From positions 1 to 64,000 of the forward strand of contig NZ_FXWP01000009.1 of assembly GCF_900184035.1 (NCBI RefSeq): a DNA stretch of 64,000 bases. The letters are read 5' to 3'. Position 1 is the first letter of the stretch; each line of letters opens with the position of its first letter. The notes beneath the pieces were generated by a model. That model saw nothing but the letters and a program-made list of their open reading frames with translations. It was not told the DNA's origin and ran no database searches. This stretch comes from Kosakonia pseudosacchari (GTDB lineage Bacteria; Pseudomonadota; Gammaproteobacteria; Enterobacterales; Enterobacteriaceae). This document shows positions 57,270-64,000 of this stretch, piece by piece. Position numbers and translations under genes: made by a program.

Positions 57270-57989
57270 ATGACTCTTGATTTACCTCGCCGCTTTCCCT
57301 GGCCAACGCTATTGTCCGTCGGTATTCACGGCGCCGTCGTGGCGGGTCTGCTCTATACATCGGTACATCAGGTCGTTGAACTTCCTGCGCCCGCGCAGCC
57401 TATTACGGTAACGATGGTTTCGCCTGCCGATCTGGAGCCTCCCCAGGTTGCTCAACCGCCGGAGCCGGTGGCTGAACCGGAACCCGAGCCGGAACCCGTT
57501 CCTGAGCCACCGAAAGAAGCGCCAGTGGTGATTGAAAAACCCAAACCGCAGCCAAAACCTAAGCCAAAACCGAAACCGGAGAAAAAGATCGAGCAGCCGA
57601 AGCGCGAAGTGAAACCGGTAACGCCGCAACCGGCCTCGCCGTTCCAGAATAACGCGCCCGCGCGTCCGGTCGCGAATCCGACGCCGTCGGCGGCAACCCA
57701 GCCAGCGCCAGCGGTTCCAGCCGGCCCGCGTGCGCTGAGCCGCAATCAGCCGCAGTATCCGGCTCGCGCACAAGCGCTGCGTATTGAAGGCCGGGTAAAA
57801 GTGAAGTTTGATGTCACCGCTGATGGCCGCGTTGAGAACGTTGAAGTATTGTCGGCGCAACCAGCGAATATGTTTGAGCGCGAAGTAAAAGCGGCAATGC
57901 GAAAATGGCGTTATGAGTCCGGGAAACCGGGTTCGGGATTAATTGTGAATATTGTGTTCCGCCTGAATGGCGGCGCTTCAATGGAATAA
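57270..57989 (+). CDS. tonB: Energy transducer TonB
   Basis: TonB couples the proton motive force, through ExbBD, to outer-membrane siderophore and B12 receptors. The 239-residue protein has the E. coli length. It has one N-terminal membrane anchor (about 12-32) with the functional Ser16 and His20, a proline-rich periplasmic spacer of Glu-Pro then Lys-Pro repeats (about 65-105), and a C-terminal receptor-contact domain with QPQYPARAQALRIEG. The ATG at 57270 is taken over one nine bases earlier by analogy with E. coli. Confidence 0.97.
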   Translation: MTLDLPRRFPWPTLLSVGIHGAVVAGLLYTSVHQVVELPAPAQPITVTMVSPADLEPPQVAQPPEPVAEPEPEPEPVPEPPKEAPVVIEKPKPQPKPKPKPKPEKKIEQPKREVKPVTPQPASPFQNNAPARPVANPTPSAATQPAPAVPAGPRALSRNQPQYPARAQALRIEGRVKVKFDVTADGRVENVEVLSAQPANMFEREVKAAMRKWRYESGKPGSGLIVNIVFRLNGGASME

Positions 57990-58017
57990 AAAAAGCCTCC
58001 GCAAGGAGGCTTTTTTC
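57988..58017. terminator. Bidirectional terminator between tonB and yciA
   Basis: AAAAAAAGCCTCC-GCAA-GGAGGCTTTTTT, beginning inside the tonB stop codon and ending at the convergent yciA stop. Equivalent to the known tonB terminator. Confidence 0.9.
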
Positions 58018-58416
58018 TTAGTCCTGCGGTAGCGGGCGTGGTTTACCTTCGTTATCCACGGCGACGTAAATAAACAGCGCTTCCGTGGCTTTATAACGCT
58101 GACCAATTGGCTCGGATGAGACCTTCTTCACCCACACTTCAATATTAATGGTCACTGAGGTGTTGCCTCGTTTAACGCAGCGTGCATAACAGCACACCAC
58201 GTCGCCCACCGCGACCGGGCGAAGAAAAGTCATGCCGTCAACGCGCACCGTCACCACGCGACCATGCGCAATTTCCTTGGCTTGTATTGCCCCGCCAATA
58301 TCCATTTGTGACATTAACCAGCCGCCGAAAATATCGCCGTTGGCATTGGTGTCTGCTGGCATTGCTAATGTGCGTAAAACAAGCTCTCCCTGGGGAGTGT
58401 CCTGAGGGGTTGTCAT
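58018..58416 (-). CDS. yciA: Acyl-CoA thioesterase YciA
   Basis: YciA is a cytosolic hotdog-fold thioesterase that hydrolyses a broad range of acyl-CoAs. The 132-residue length agrees with E. coli when the ATG at 58416 (behind AGAAGAGATAACA) is used. The catalytic Asp/Gly region NANGDIFGGWLMSQMD is at residues 24-39. A much longer upstream frame has no basis. Confidence 0.95.
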   Translation of the reverse strand: MTTPQDTPQGELVLRTLAMPADTNANGDIFGGWLMSQMDIGGAIQAKEIAHGRVVTVRVDGMTFLRPVAVGDVVCCYARCVKRGNTSVTINIEVWVKKVSSEPIGQRYKATEALFIYVAVDNEGKPRPLPQD

Positions 58417-58484
58417 TGTTATCTCTTCTGCTATGAGGGATTTATGGCGGGATGCTACTACGAATGCGGGGCGTTCGGAAAGAA

Positions 58485-58512
58485 AAAAGCCAGGCGCGCT
58501 GGCCTGGCTTTT
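58485..58512 (-). terminator. Terminator behind yciB
   Basis: On the minus strand, GCCAGGC-CAGCGC-GCCTGGC followed by TTTTTTCTTT, only 9 bases after the yciB stop. Confidence 0.85.
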
Positions 58513-58516
58513 AGTC

Positions 58517-59059
58517 TCAGGATTTGTCGTCCTGCGCGGGCATATGGCGGTAGATATAAACACCGCTTAACACGGTGAAGAGTAGCGTCAGGGCGGTTAA
58601 GCCAAACACTTTGAAATTCACCCAGATATTTTGCGGCAGCCAGAAGGCAATGTAGATGTTCGCCAGACCACACAAAATAAAAAACAGAGCCCAGGCGATG
58701 TTCAGTTTGCCCCAAACGGCCTCCGGCAGCGCGATCTCTTTGCCAAGCATGCGCTGGATCAGCGGCTTTTTCATGACCCACTGGCTGAAGAGCAGCGCGG
58801 CAGCGAACAGGGCGTAAATCACCGTCACCTTCCATTTGATAAACTCATCGTTATGGAAGAAAAGGGTCAGCCCGCCGAATACGGCGACCAGCACAAAAGT
58901 AATCAGCGCCATCTTTTCTACTTTGCGATAACGCACCCAGCTGTAAATCAGCACGATAGCGGTCGCGATAATCAGCGCCGTGGTCGCCGCATAGATATCG
59001 TACAGTTTGTAAAAGGCGAAAAAGACCACCAACGGCAGAAAATCAAGAAACTGCTTCAT
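58517..59059 (-). CDS. yciB: Inner-membrane-spanning septation protein A homologue YciB
   Basis: A 180-residue membrane protein with five helices of the YciB/IspA family; in E. coli it interacts with cell elongation and division proteins and helps cell envelope integrity. Conserved [22 protein letters not shown] at the N-terminus and [15 protein letters not shown] near residue 140. It is in line with yciC (51 bases apart). Confidence 0.95.
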   Translation of the reverse strand: MKQFLDFLPLVVFFAFYKLYDIYAATTALIIATAIVLIYSWVRYRKVEKMALITFVLVAVFGGLTLFFHNDEFIKWKVTVIYALFAAALLFSQWVMKKPLIQRMLGKEIALPEAVWGKLNIAWALFFILCGLANIYIAFWLPQNIWVNFKVFGLTALTLLFTVLSGVYIYRHMPAQDDKS

Positions 59060-59110
59060 TCTACGATTCCATCATAAGGGGGTGCCCGCAGGCGCGGGCA
59101 ACCGGAACAA

Positions 59111-59854
59111 TCACGAACGCATCAACATATAGAGGCGGAACAGATAAACCAGCAGCGCCGCTGAAATCAGGTTGCTCAGCGTATTGGCAATGACTTCGCC
59201 TCCTTCCACAGTGAATACCGCAAAGTTATGTGCGAACAGCAGCAGTAATGTTTTCGCCAGCAACCAACCTATCACCGCCGGCGCGACAAGACGCATATTC
59301 GCCCAGGCAAGGCGCATGCTGTTACGCATGGCAGCAAAAATCCCTGTTTTATCCTGCACCAGTATCACCGGGGCGAAAGCGAGCAGGATCGCTAGAATGA
59401 CGCCCGGGACAATCACGAACATAATGCCGATTTGCACGATAAACGTGGTCAGCAGGATGAGTAAAAATAGCTTCGGCAACAGTGGCGCACTGGCACCAAT
59501 CGCCCGCAAGGCGCTAATGCGCTGACCCGCAGAAATCATCTGGATCATCAGCAGTACGCCACCAACGAGAATGGCATTGCCAACAAGGCCGGAAAATGTC
59601 GACGCTGCAGAGGCGCGCAGCAGCACTCGTTGCTGCTCCGGCGTCATATTCTGCACCAGTTCAAACAACCCGACGCTGCCTGCAAGATTATCCCCTTCAC
59701 TTAGAATGGAGAGTTGCTCATCACTGGGTTTAAAGGCGCTCCCAAGCAAGAACGTGATAAACGCACAAAGCAACGCAATCAGAAGAATAGTAACGAACTG
59801 ATTACGAAAAAAATTCCCCGTGTCACGGTAAACGGACTTCGCCGTGATAGACAT
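59111..59854 (-). CDS. yciC: UPF0259 inner-membrane protein YciC
   Basis: A 247-residue protein with about six membrane helices, the same length as E. coli YciC. The N-terminal [26 protein letters not shown] is conserved. Function unknown; it is cotranscribed with yciB. Ribosome site GGAGAGTGC precedes the ATG. Confidence 0.94.
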   Translation of the reverse strand: MSITAKSVYRDTGNFFRNQFVTILLIALLCAFITFLLGSAFKPSDEQLSILSEGDNLAGSVGLFELVQNMTPEQQRVLLRASAASTFSGLVGNAILVGGVLLMIQMISAGQRISALRAIGASAPLLPKLFLLILLTTFIVQIGIMFVIVPGVILAILLAFAPVILVQDKTGIFAAMRNSMRLAWANMRLVAPAVIGWLLAKTLLLLFAHNFAVFTVEGGEVIANTLSNLISAALLVYLFRLYMLMRS

Positions 59855-59878
59855 GCACTCTCCTTGAGTATAGCGGTG

Positions 59879-60283
59879 TTAAATTGCGGGCAATTGTACC
59901 CCGAATACACGCTCAGTGGCAGCATCGCTGCTTGTATGGAAAAGCATATCTTTGTAAAGAGGCGCTAAACCGTAGCGCGCGCGAGCACGATCGCAGGCTT
60001 CATTGACCTTTCCGTCTTCGCCGGACATCGCAAATTCCCGGCAGGGCGACGGTCTGTTCTCATAAATACTGCAACTGGCCGACTCGCCTGGCGTACCTTG
60101 TAACGCCGTGCAGCGGCTCTGCTTTTGGTTGGTTCCGCTCATACAGCGCAGAAAGGGGGTTAGCGGCTCGGTGAGATGAGCCGGGACAGGGCCGCCAGCG
60201 TCATCCGCTTCAGCCCAATAGAAAGAGACTCGAAAATACGCACAACAGGCTCCGCACGACATGCACGGATTCATATCACTCAT
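59879..60283 (-). CDS. YkgJ-family cysteine cluster protein
   Basis: A 134-residue protein of the CxxCxxCC family (UPF0153, YkgJ-like). The N-terminal CMSCGACC (residues 8-15) plus later cysteines ([32 protein letters not shown]) are likely a zinc or iron-sulfur site. Function unknown. It lies upstream of yciC in the same direction (24 bases apart), so may be cotranscribed. Not in this position in E. coli K-12. Confidence 0.85.
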   Translation of the reverse strand: MSDMNPCMSCGACCAYFRVSFYWAEADDAGGPVPAHLTEPLTPFLRCMSGTNQKQSRCTALQGTPGESASCSIYENRPSPCREFAMSGEDGKVNEACDRARARYGLAPLYKDMLFHTSSDAATERVFGVQLPAI

Positions 60284-60564
60284 AGCGCACCTGCACTTAA
60301 CGACGCATCAACATAAATTGTCAGGCCAATAAATTATCGCTGCTGCAGAATGAGCACAAGATGGACGAACAGGTATTTTTTTAACCATCTCACAAAGCGA
60401 AAATTGATTTAAATACAAAAGTTAATGAGTGTAACGAGCAGTGAAAATTAACCCAGATCAATGAATGTTAAATTACGGGGTTAAGTGTGATCTGTGTTGG
60501 ATCACTTTGTACTCAGTTATAGGTATATTCACGGCGCGATAAAAACCTTAAACATGGAGTGGAT
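60284..60564 (+). promoter_or_regulatory. ompW control region
   Basis: A FNR-like site TTAAC-CCAG-ATCAA lies at 60448-60461 (eight of ten bases) and a dyad GTGATC-N7-GATCAC at 60487-60505. A weak -10 candidate (TATATT) lies around 60522-60527. ompW in E. coli is FNR-activated, so anaerobic induction is plausible. The dyad partner is unknown. Confidence 0.5.
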
Positions 60565-61200
60565 ATGAAGAAGTTAGCCGTGGCAGCATTGATCCTGAGT
60601 AGTCTTTCGACAGGGGTATACGCGCATGAAGCTGGCGAGTTTTTCATTCGAGCCGGTTCTGCGACGGTACGTCCGACGGAAGGTTCTGATAACGTTTTAG
60701 GCGCTCTGGGCAGTTTTAATGTCAGCAATAACACCCAACTTGGCGTTACGATGAGCTGGATGGCGACCGACAACATCGGCGTTGAATTACTCGCCGCGAC
60801 GCCGTTTCGCCACCGCGTTGGCACCGGTCCAACCGGCGACATCGCTACTGTGCACCATTTGCCGCCGACATTAATGGCGCAGTGGTATTTCGGTGATTCA
60901 CAGAGCAAACTGCGCCCGTACCTTGGGGCAGGGGTAAACTACACCACTTTCTTTGATGAGAAATTTAACGATACCGGGAAAGCGGCCGGGCTGTCGGATT
61001 TGAGCCTGAAAGACTCTTGGGGCGTGGCGGGACAAGCCGGTGTGGATTACTTAATCAACCGCAACTGGCTGATTAATATGTCAGTCTGGTGGATGGATAT
61101 CGATACGGATGTGCGTTTTAAAGCCAATGGTGAGCAACAAAGCGTACATACTCGCCTGGATCCGTGGGTGTTTATGTTCTCTGCTGGCTACCGGTTTTAA
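60565..61200 (+). CDS. ompW: Outer-membrane protein OmpW
   Basis: OmpW forms an eight-stranded barrel thought to admit small hydrophobic compounds and to act as the colicin S4 receptor in E. coli. The 211-residue precursor starts MKKLAVAALILSSLSTGVYA (signal peptide, cleaved before HEAG) and ends with the C-terminal outer-membrane signature MFSAGYRF. TRVRPTEG-type ATVRPTEG and IATVHHLPPTLMAQWYF are conserved. The ATG at 60565 is the start rather than the GTG two codons earlier. Confidence 0.97.
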   Translation: MKKLAVAALILSSLSTGVYAHEAGEFFIRAGSATVRPTEGSDNVLGALGSFNVSNNTQLGVTMSWMATDNIGVELLAATPFRHRVGTGPTGDIATVHHLPPTLMAQWYFGDSQSKLRPYLGAGVNYTTFFDEKFNDTGKAAGLSDLSLKDSWGVAGQAGVDYLINRNWLINMSVWWMDIDTDVRFKANGEQQSVHTRLDPWVFMFSAGYRF

Positions 61201-61207
61201 GCGTATT

Positions 61208-61240
61208 GTGGAAACTGGTTTCCCGATAACCAGTTTCCAC
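61208..61240 (+). terminator. Perfect 13-bp hairpin behind ompW without U-tract
   Basis: GTGGAAACTGGTT (61208-61220), loop TCCCGAT, AACCAGTTTCCAC (61228-61240), 7 bases after the ompW stop. The downstream sequence is GCATTTCTACG, so it is not a canonical Rho-independent terminator; it may protect the ompW mRNA 3' end or work with Rho. Confidence 0.6.
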
Positions 61241-61495
61241 GCATTTCTACGCCCTATCACCAGCCTATTTAACCGCTTCCAACACCATCACGCTACGCAC
61301 ATCAGACCCAGAGAGCTCCGCAAGCAATCCTGTGCGTCTTAAGCAACGAAACGCAGAGACAATATTGCGAGGCCGAAAATTAGATGACGCATTACGAATG
61401 CCAACCTGTCGCACGCTTTCGCACCGCTATCGGCGTATTCGTGACAAAGCCCGCTGGCACATCATCCCGCGCCATAAACGAACGCCCCGAACGCG

Positions 61496-62737
61496 CTACT
61501 CGCAATAGCGGCAGGTCATATACGCACCCGCTACACAGAGGGTCAACGGCACAAAAAAACTGAAATCCATGCCGGTGAATTCCATCAAAAGCACAATGGC
61601 GGTGAGTGGCATTTGCATGGATGAGGCGAGAAAAGCCGCGCTGCCAGTCAGGGCGAATTCCGCCATACTGCCATCGGGGAAAAATTGCCCCACCAGCAGG
61701 AACATCAACGCGCCCAGCAGGGCTCCGATCGCCAGCCCTGGCGTGAGCAGGCCACCTTCGGCTCCGCTACGCAGTACCATCCAGATACTCAGCACTTTCA
61801 ACCCGATCAACATTGCCGCCAGCGGCAGCGTAACGCCTCCGCCGAAACTCAGTTGTACCGGTCCGCGGCCATTGCCTGGTAATTGTGGAAACCAGATAGC
61901 GAGCAAGCCGAGGCAGGCAAAAGCGATAAAACAGAAGACTGGCATCTGCCAGTTGCTTTTCACCTGCGCCCGCGCGCTTTTTGTCATCCGCCGGAACAGA
62001 CTGGCGGCATAGCCGAACAACGGGCCGGACAGGGTCGCCCAGATAATCAAAGAGAGGGGCGCTGTGGGAGCGGTAAAGAGATACTGTCGCTCGTTGCCCA
62101 GCACCAGCGACGCCACAAATGCGGCAAGCGCGCAGGTAACAATGGCGGCAATGACCGCATCCCAACTTATCGTGACCAGCAGAACCTCAAGGGTGAAAAT
62201 CGCGCCCGCCAGCGGGACGTTATACACCGCCGCCAGCCCGGCACCTGCGCCGCAGGCGATCAATAGTCTGGTCTCTTGTGCATTTAATCCAATATGCCTT
62301 GCAACTCTTTTGCCAAACAGAGCGCCGACTTCACGCGGGGCGCTTTCCCGCCCGAGCGGTGAGCCCATCGCTACGGTGACAACTTGCAACAACGCATGGG
62401 TTAAGGTGGTGAAAGCGGGCATCGGGCGTTGAACATCTTTTAGCGCAGCGACCACGCTAACGCGTTTTTTTGCATAGCGCGCCAGCAGCCACCAGCCCCA
62501 GCCTGCCACCACACCCGCAGCAGTAAGAGAAGCAAAACGGCGCAGGGCGCTGGCATCCGTTACGCCCTGCAGAAAGGGGGCGCCACCAATCAGCGATTGC
62601 TGGCTATAACCGAAAGCGAGGTGCTGGATGGCATGCAGCAGAAGGGCAATCAACATGCCCACCGCACCGGAAAGTAACCCGGTCAGCAGCAGGGCCAGCC
62701 AGCGACGTTGCCAGCCAGAATCAGGGATCTCACGCAT
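61496..62737 (-). CDS. ClC-family channel/transporter with unusual filter motifs
   Basis: A 413-residue membrane protein of the ClC fold: hydrophobic throughout, with the helix-F motif GRESAPRE at 129-136 (canonical GREGP-x-x-Q; gating Glu131 kept) and AEGGLLTPGLAIGALLG near residue 327 (canonical GIFAP). The usual GSGIP chloride motif is absent; the corresponding place reads KKRVSVVAALKDVQRP (91-105). It is therefore a divergent ClC, possibly with different ion selectivity. It lies behind trpA in the same direction, in the place where E. coli has yciGFE. Confidence 0.85.
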   Translation of the reverse strand: MREIPDSGWQRRWLALLLTGLLSGAVGMLIALLLHAIQHLAFGYSQQSLIGGAPFLQGVTDASALRRFASLTAAGVVAGWGWWLLARYAKKRVSVVAALKDVQRPMPAFTTLTHALLQVVTVAMGSPLGRESAPREVGALFGKRVARHIGLNAQETRLLIACGAGAGLAAVYNVPLAGAIFTLEVLLVTISWDAVIAAIVTCALAAFVASLVLGNERQYLFTAPTAPLSLIIWATLSGPLFGYAASLFRRMTKSARAQVKSNWQMPVFCFIAFACLGLLAIWFPQLPGNGRGPVQLSFGGGVTLPLAAMLIGLKVLSIWMVLRSGAEGGLLTPGLAIGALLGALMFLLVGQFFPDGSMAEFALTGSAAFLASSMQMPLTAIVLLMEFTGMDFSFFVPLTLCVAGAYMTCRYCE

Positions 62738-62837
62738 GGTGTTTTTATCGGCATCCTAAATTTTCGGATTATTATTCCACAGAAAAGATGAACCTTTTAA
62801 CAATGCGCCAGGAAAACGGGGAGATAAACAGGAAAGA

Positions 62838-62863
62838 GCACCGCCTGCATCAACAGGCGGTGC
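62838..62863 (-). terminator. trp operon terminator
   Basis: On the minus strand, GCACCGCCTG-TTGATG-CAGGCGGTGC followed by TCTTTCCTGTTTA. The stem is strong (10 bp) but the U-tract is weak, so Rho may assist as at the E. coli trp end. It follows the trpA stop by 6 bases. Confidence 0.75.
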
Positions 62864-62869
62864 GGGAGG

Positions 62870-63679
62870 TTAACGCGGTAAAGTAGCGCCTTTCAGGCTC
62901 TGCACAAAGGCTTTCAGTTCAGCCAGCATTGCCGTCGGGTTGGCGAGATTTTTCTCGATGATTTTCACAATCGCTGAACCGGAAATCGCCCCGGCGGCGC
63001 CCGCTTCTACGGCTGCGCTAACCTGATCTGGTGCGGAAATACCGAAGCCCTGCAGCGCAGGCGCAGCGTGATACTCGGTAAGTTTTTCCACCAGATGGTG
63101 CAGTGGCAGCGCCGCACGGTTTTCCGCGCCTGTTACCCCGGCGCGCGAAAGCAGATAGGTATACCCCCGGCCATAAGAGGCAATCTGGCGCAGCAAATCG
63201 TCGTCCGCGTTTGGCGGGCAAATAAAGATAGGCGCGATATTGTGGCGCAACGCCGCCTGGCGGAACGGTGCGGACTCTTCAATCGGCACATCTGCCACCA
63301 GCACGGAATCAACGCCGACTTTTGCACACTGGGCATAGAATTCGTCAATACCCCGGCTGAAAACCAGGTTGGCATACATCAGCAAGCCAATAGGGATTGT
63401 CGGGTGCTTCTGGCGAATGGCCGCCAGCATTTCGAAGCATTGTGACGGTGTCACTCCAGCAGCAAAAGCGCGCAGCGTGGCGTTCTGAATGGTCGGGCCG
63501 TCAGCCAGCGGATCGGAAAACGGGATCCCCAGTTCCAGCGCATCCGCGCCCGCTTCAATCAGCGTATCAATGATTTTTAGCGACTGTTCCGGGGAGGGAT
63601 CGCCCAGCGTGACGAAGGGAACGAATGCACCTTCTTTGCGCGCGTTTAGCTGTTTGAATAAATTGTCATAGCGTTCCAT
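62870..63679 (-). CDS. trpA: Tryptophan synthase alpha subunit
   Basis: TrpA cleaves indole-3-glycerol phosphate to indole and glyceraldehyde 3-phosphate; the indole tunnels to TrpB. The 269-residue TIM barrel has the catalytic Glu in [10 protein letters not shown] near residue 49 and Asp in DPLADGP near residue 60, and the phosphate-binding GFGISAPDQ near 211. Its start overlaps the trpB stop by 1-4 bases (ATGA). Confidence 0.98.
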   Translation of the reverse strand: MERYDNLFKQLNARKEGAFVPFVTLGDPSPEQSLKIIDTLIEAGADALELGIPFSDPLADGPTIQNATLRAFAAGVTPSQCFEMLAAIRQKHPTIPIGLLMYANLVFSRGIDEFYAQCAKVGVDSVLVADVPIEESAPFRQAALRHNIAPIFICPPNADDDLLRQIASYGRGYTYLLSRAGVTGAENRAALPLHHLVEKLTEYHAAPALQGFGISAPDQVSAAVEAGAAGAISGSAIVKIIEKNLANPTAMLAELKAFVQSLKGATLPR

Positions 63680-64000
63680 CAGATTTCCCCTCGCGCTTTC
63701 AGGATGTCATGTACGGTAAAAATGTCTTTGTCGCCGCGCCCGGAAAGGTTCACCACCAGCAACTGCTCTTTGTCCGGGTTCTCGCGCATCATTTTTAGCG
63801 CATGGGCGAGGGCGTGCGAGGATTCCAGCGCCGGAATGATGCCTTCATGACGGCACAGGGTTTTGAATGCGTCCAGCGCTTCGTCATCGGTGATGGAAAC
63901 ATAGTCGGCACGCCCGGTACTGTTGAGGTAGGCATGCTGCGGCCCAACAGACGGGAAATCGAGACCTGCAGAGATGGAGTAAGACTCTTCAATCTGGCCT
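63679..64000 (-). CDS. trpB: Tryptophan synthase beta subunit (C-terminal part)
   Basis: The last 106 residues of TrpB, which makes tryptophan from indole and serine using pyridoxal phosphate. The 5' part lies outside the window. The visible region runs from [18 protein letters not shown] to the C-terminus [20 protein letters not shown], matching E. coli TrpB. The stop TGA (complement of 63679-63681) overlaps the trpA start. Confidence 0.98.
   Translation of the reverse strand, partial: GQIEESYSISAGLDFPSVGPQHAYLNSTGRADYVSITDDEALDAFKTLCRHEGIIPALESSHALAHALKMMRENPDKEQLLVVNLSGRGDKDIFTVHDILKARGEI

Noticed and set aside
61332-61508. Arg-rich 58-residue ORF (GTG start), reminiscent of small proteins such as YciY
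   Set aside because: No ribosome site, GTG start, overlap with the end of the convergent ClC gene, and only vague similarity.

Overview
The window is an ordinary, high-quality stretch of enterobacterial chromosome. Gene order and protein sequences closely follow the Escherichia coli ychF-to-trp segment (ychF-pth-ychH-dauA-prs-ispE-lolB / hemA-prfA-prmC-sirB2-sirB1-kdsA / chaABC / ychN-ychO-narLX-narK-narGHJI / tyrosine tRNAs / purU-ychJ-rssA-rssB-galU-hns-tdk-adhE-ychE-oppABCDF-yciU-clsA-yciY / yciI-tonB-yciA-yciB-yciC-ompW / trpAB). Protein divergence and the accessory genes fit a motile Enterobacteriaceae member of the Enterobacter/Kosakonia/Citrobacter type rather than E. coli itself. The genus cannot be fixed from this sequence alone.

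Layout. Bases 1-2427 are the edge of a horizontally acquired region: the end of an IS3-family element, a dGTPase-like gene fragment, an AT-rich orphan ORF and a P4-type tyrosine integrase that abuts ychF. 2428-15786 holds translation, isoprenoid, PRPP, haem and KDO genes in two divergent blocks (lolB-ispE-prs leftward, hemA-to-kdsA rightward), with a TipA/AlbA-like MerR regulator between ychH and dauA. 15829-23166 holds cation/glutathione functions (chaABC), a predicted amino-acid chemoreceptor, ychN, a PEBP-family periplasmic protein and the inverse-autotransporter-like ychO. 23171-34383 is the complete respiratory nitrate module: sensor/regulator narXL, transporter narK and reductase narGHJI, with recognisable FNR and NarL sites. 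34415-36480 has an EamA exporter/Lrp-type regulator pair and a tyrosine tRNA operon whose promoter-proximal member is degenerate. 36562-46862 has purU, ychJ, rssAB, galU, hns, tdk, adhE and ychE. 47711-53340 is the oligopeptide permease operon. 53397-64000 has cardiolipin synthase, small transporters (RhtB/LysE and SMR), tonB, envelope proteins, ompW, a ClC-like channel and the end of the trp operon.

How the parts work together. Anaerobic physiology recurs: NarXL senses nitrate and NarL acts with FNR at narK and narG; adhE and ompW also have FNR-like sites upstream. Three places differ from the E. coli order: TipA/AlbA regulator between ychH and dauA, RhtB+SMR genes where kch lies in E. coli, and a ClC-like channel where yciGFE lie. 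These are the most likely accessory cargo. I saw no CRISPR array, secretion system or complete unknown multi-gene system. The most unusual items are the tyrosine-tRNA pseudogene with a cysteine (GCA) anticodon directly behind the tyr promoter, the MerR regulator with a duplicated ligand domain and a possible internal start, the dCache chemoreceptor with a complete amino-acid motif, and long perfect inverted repeats upstream of oppA and hns.
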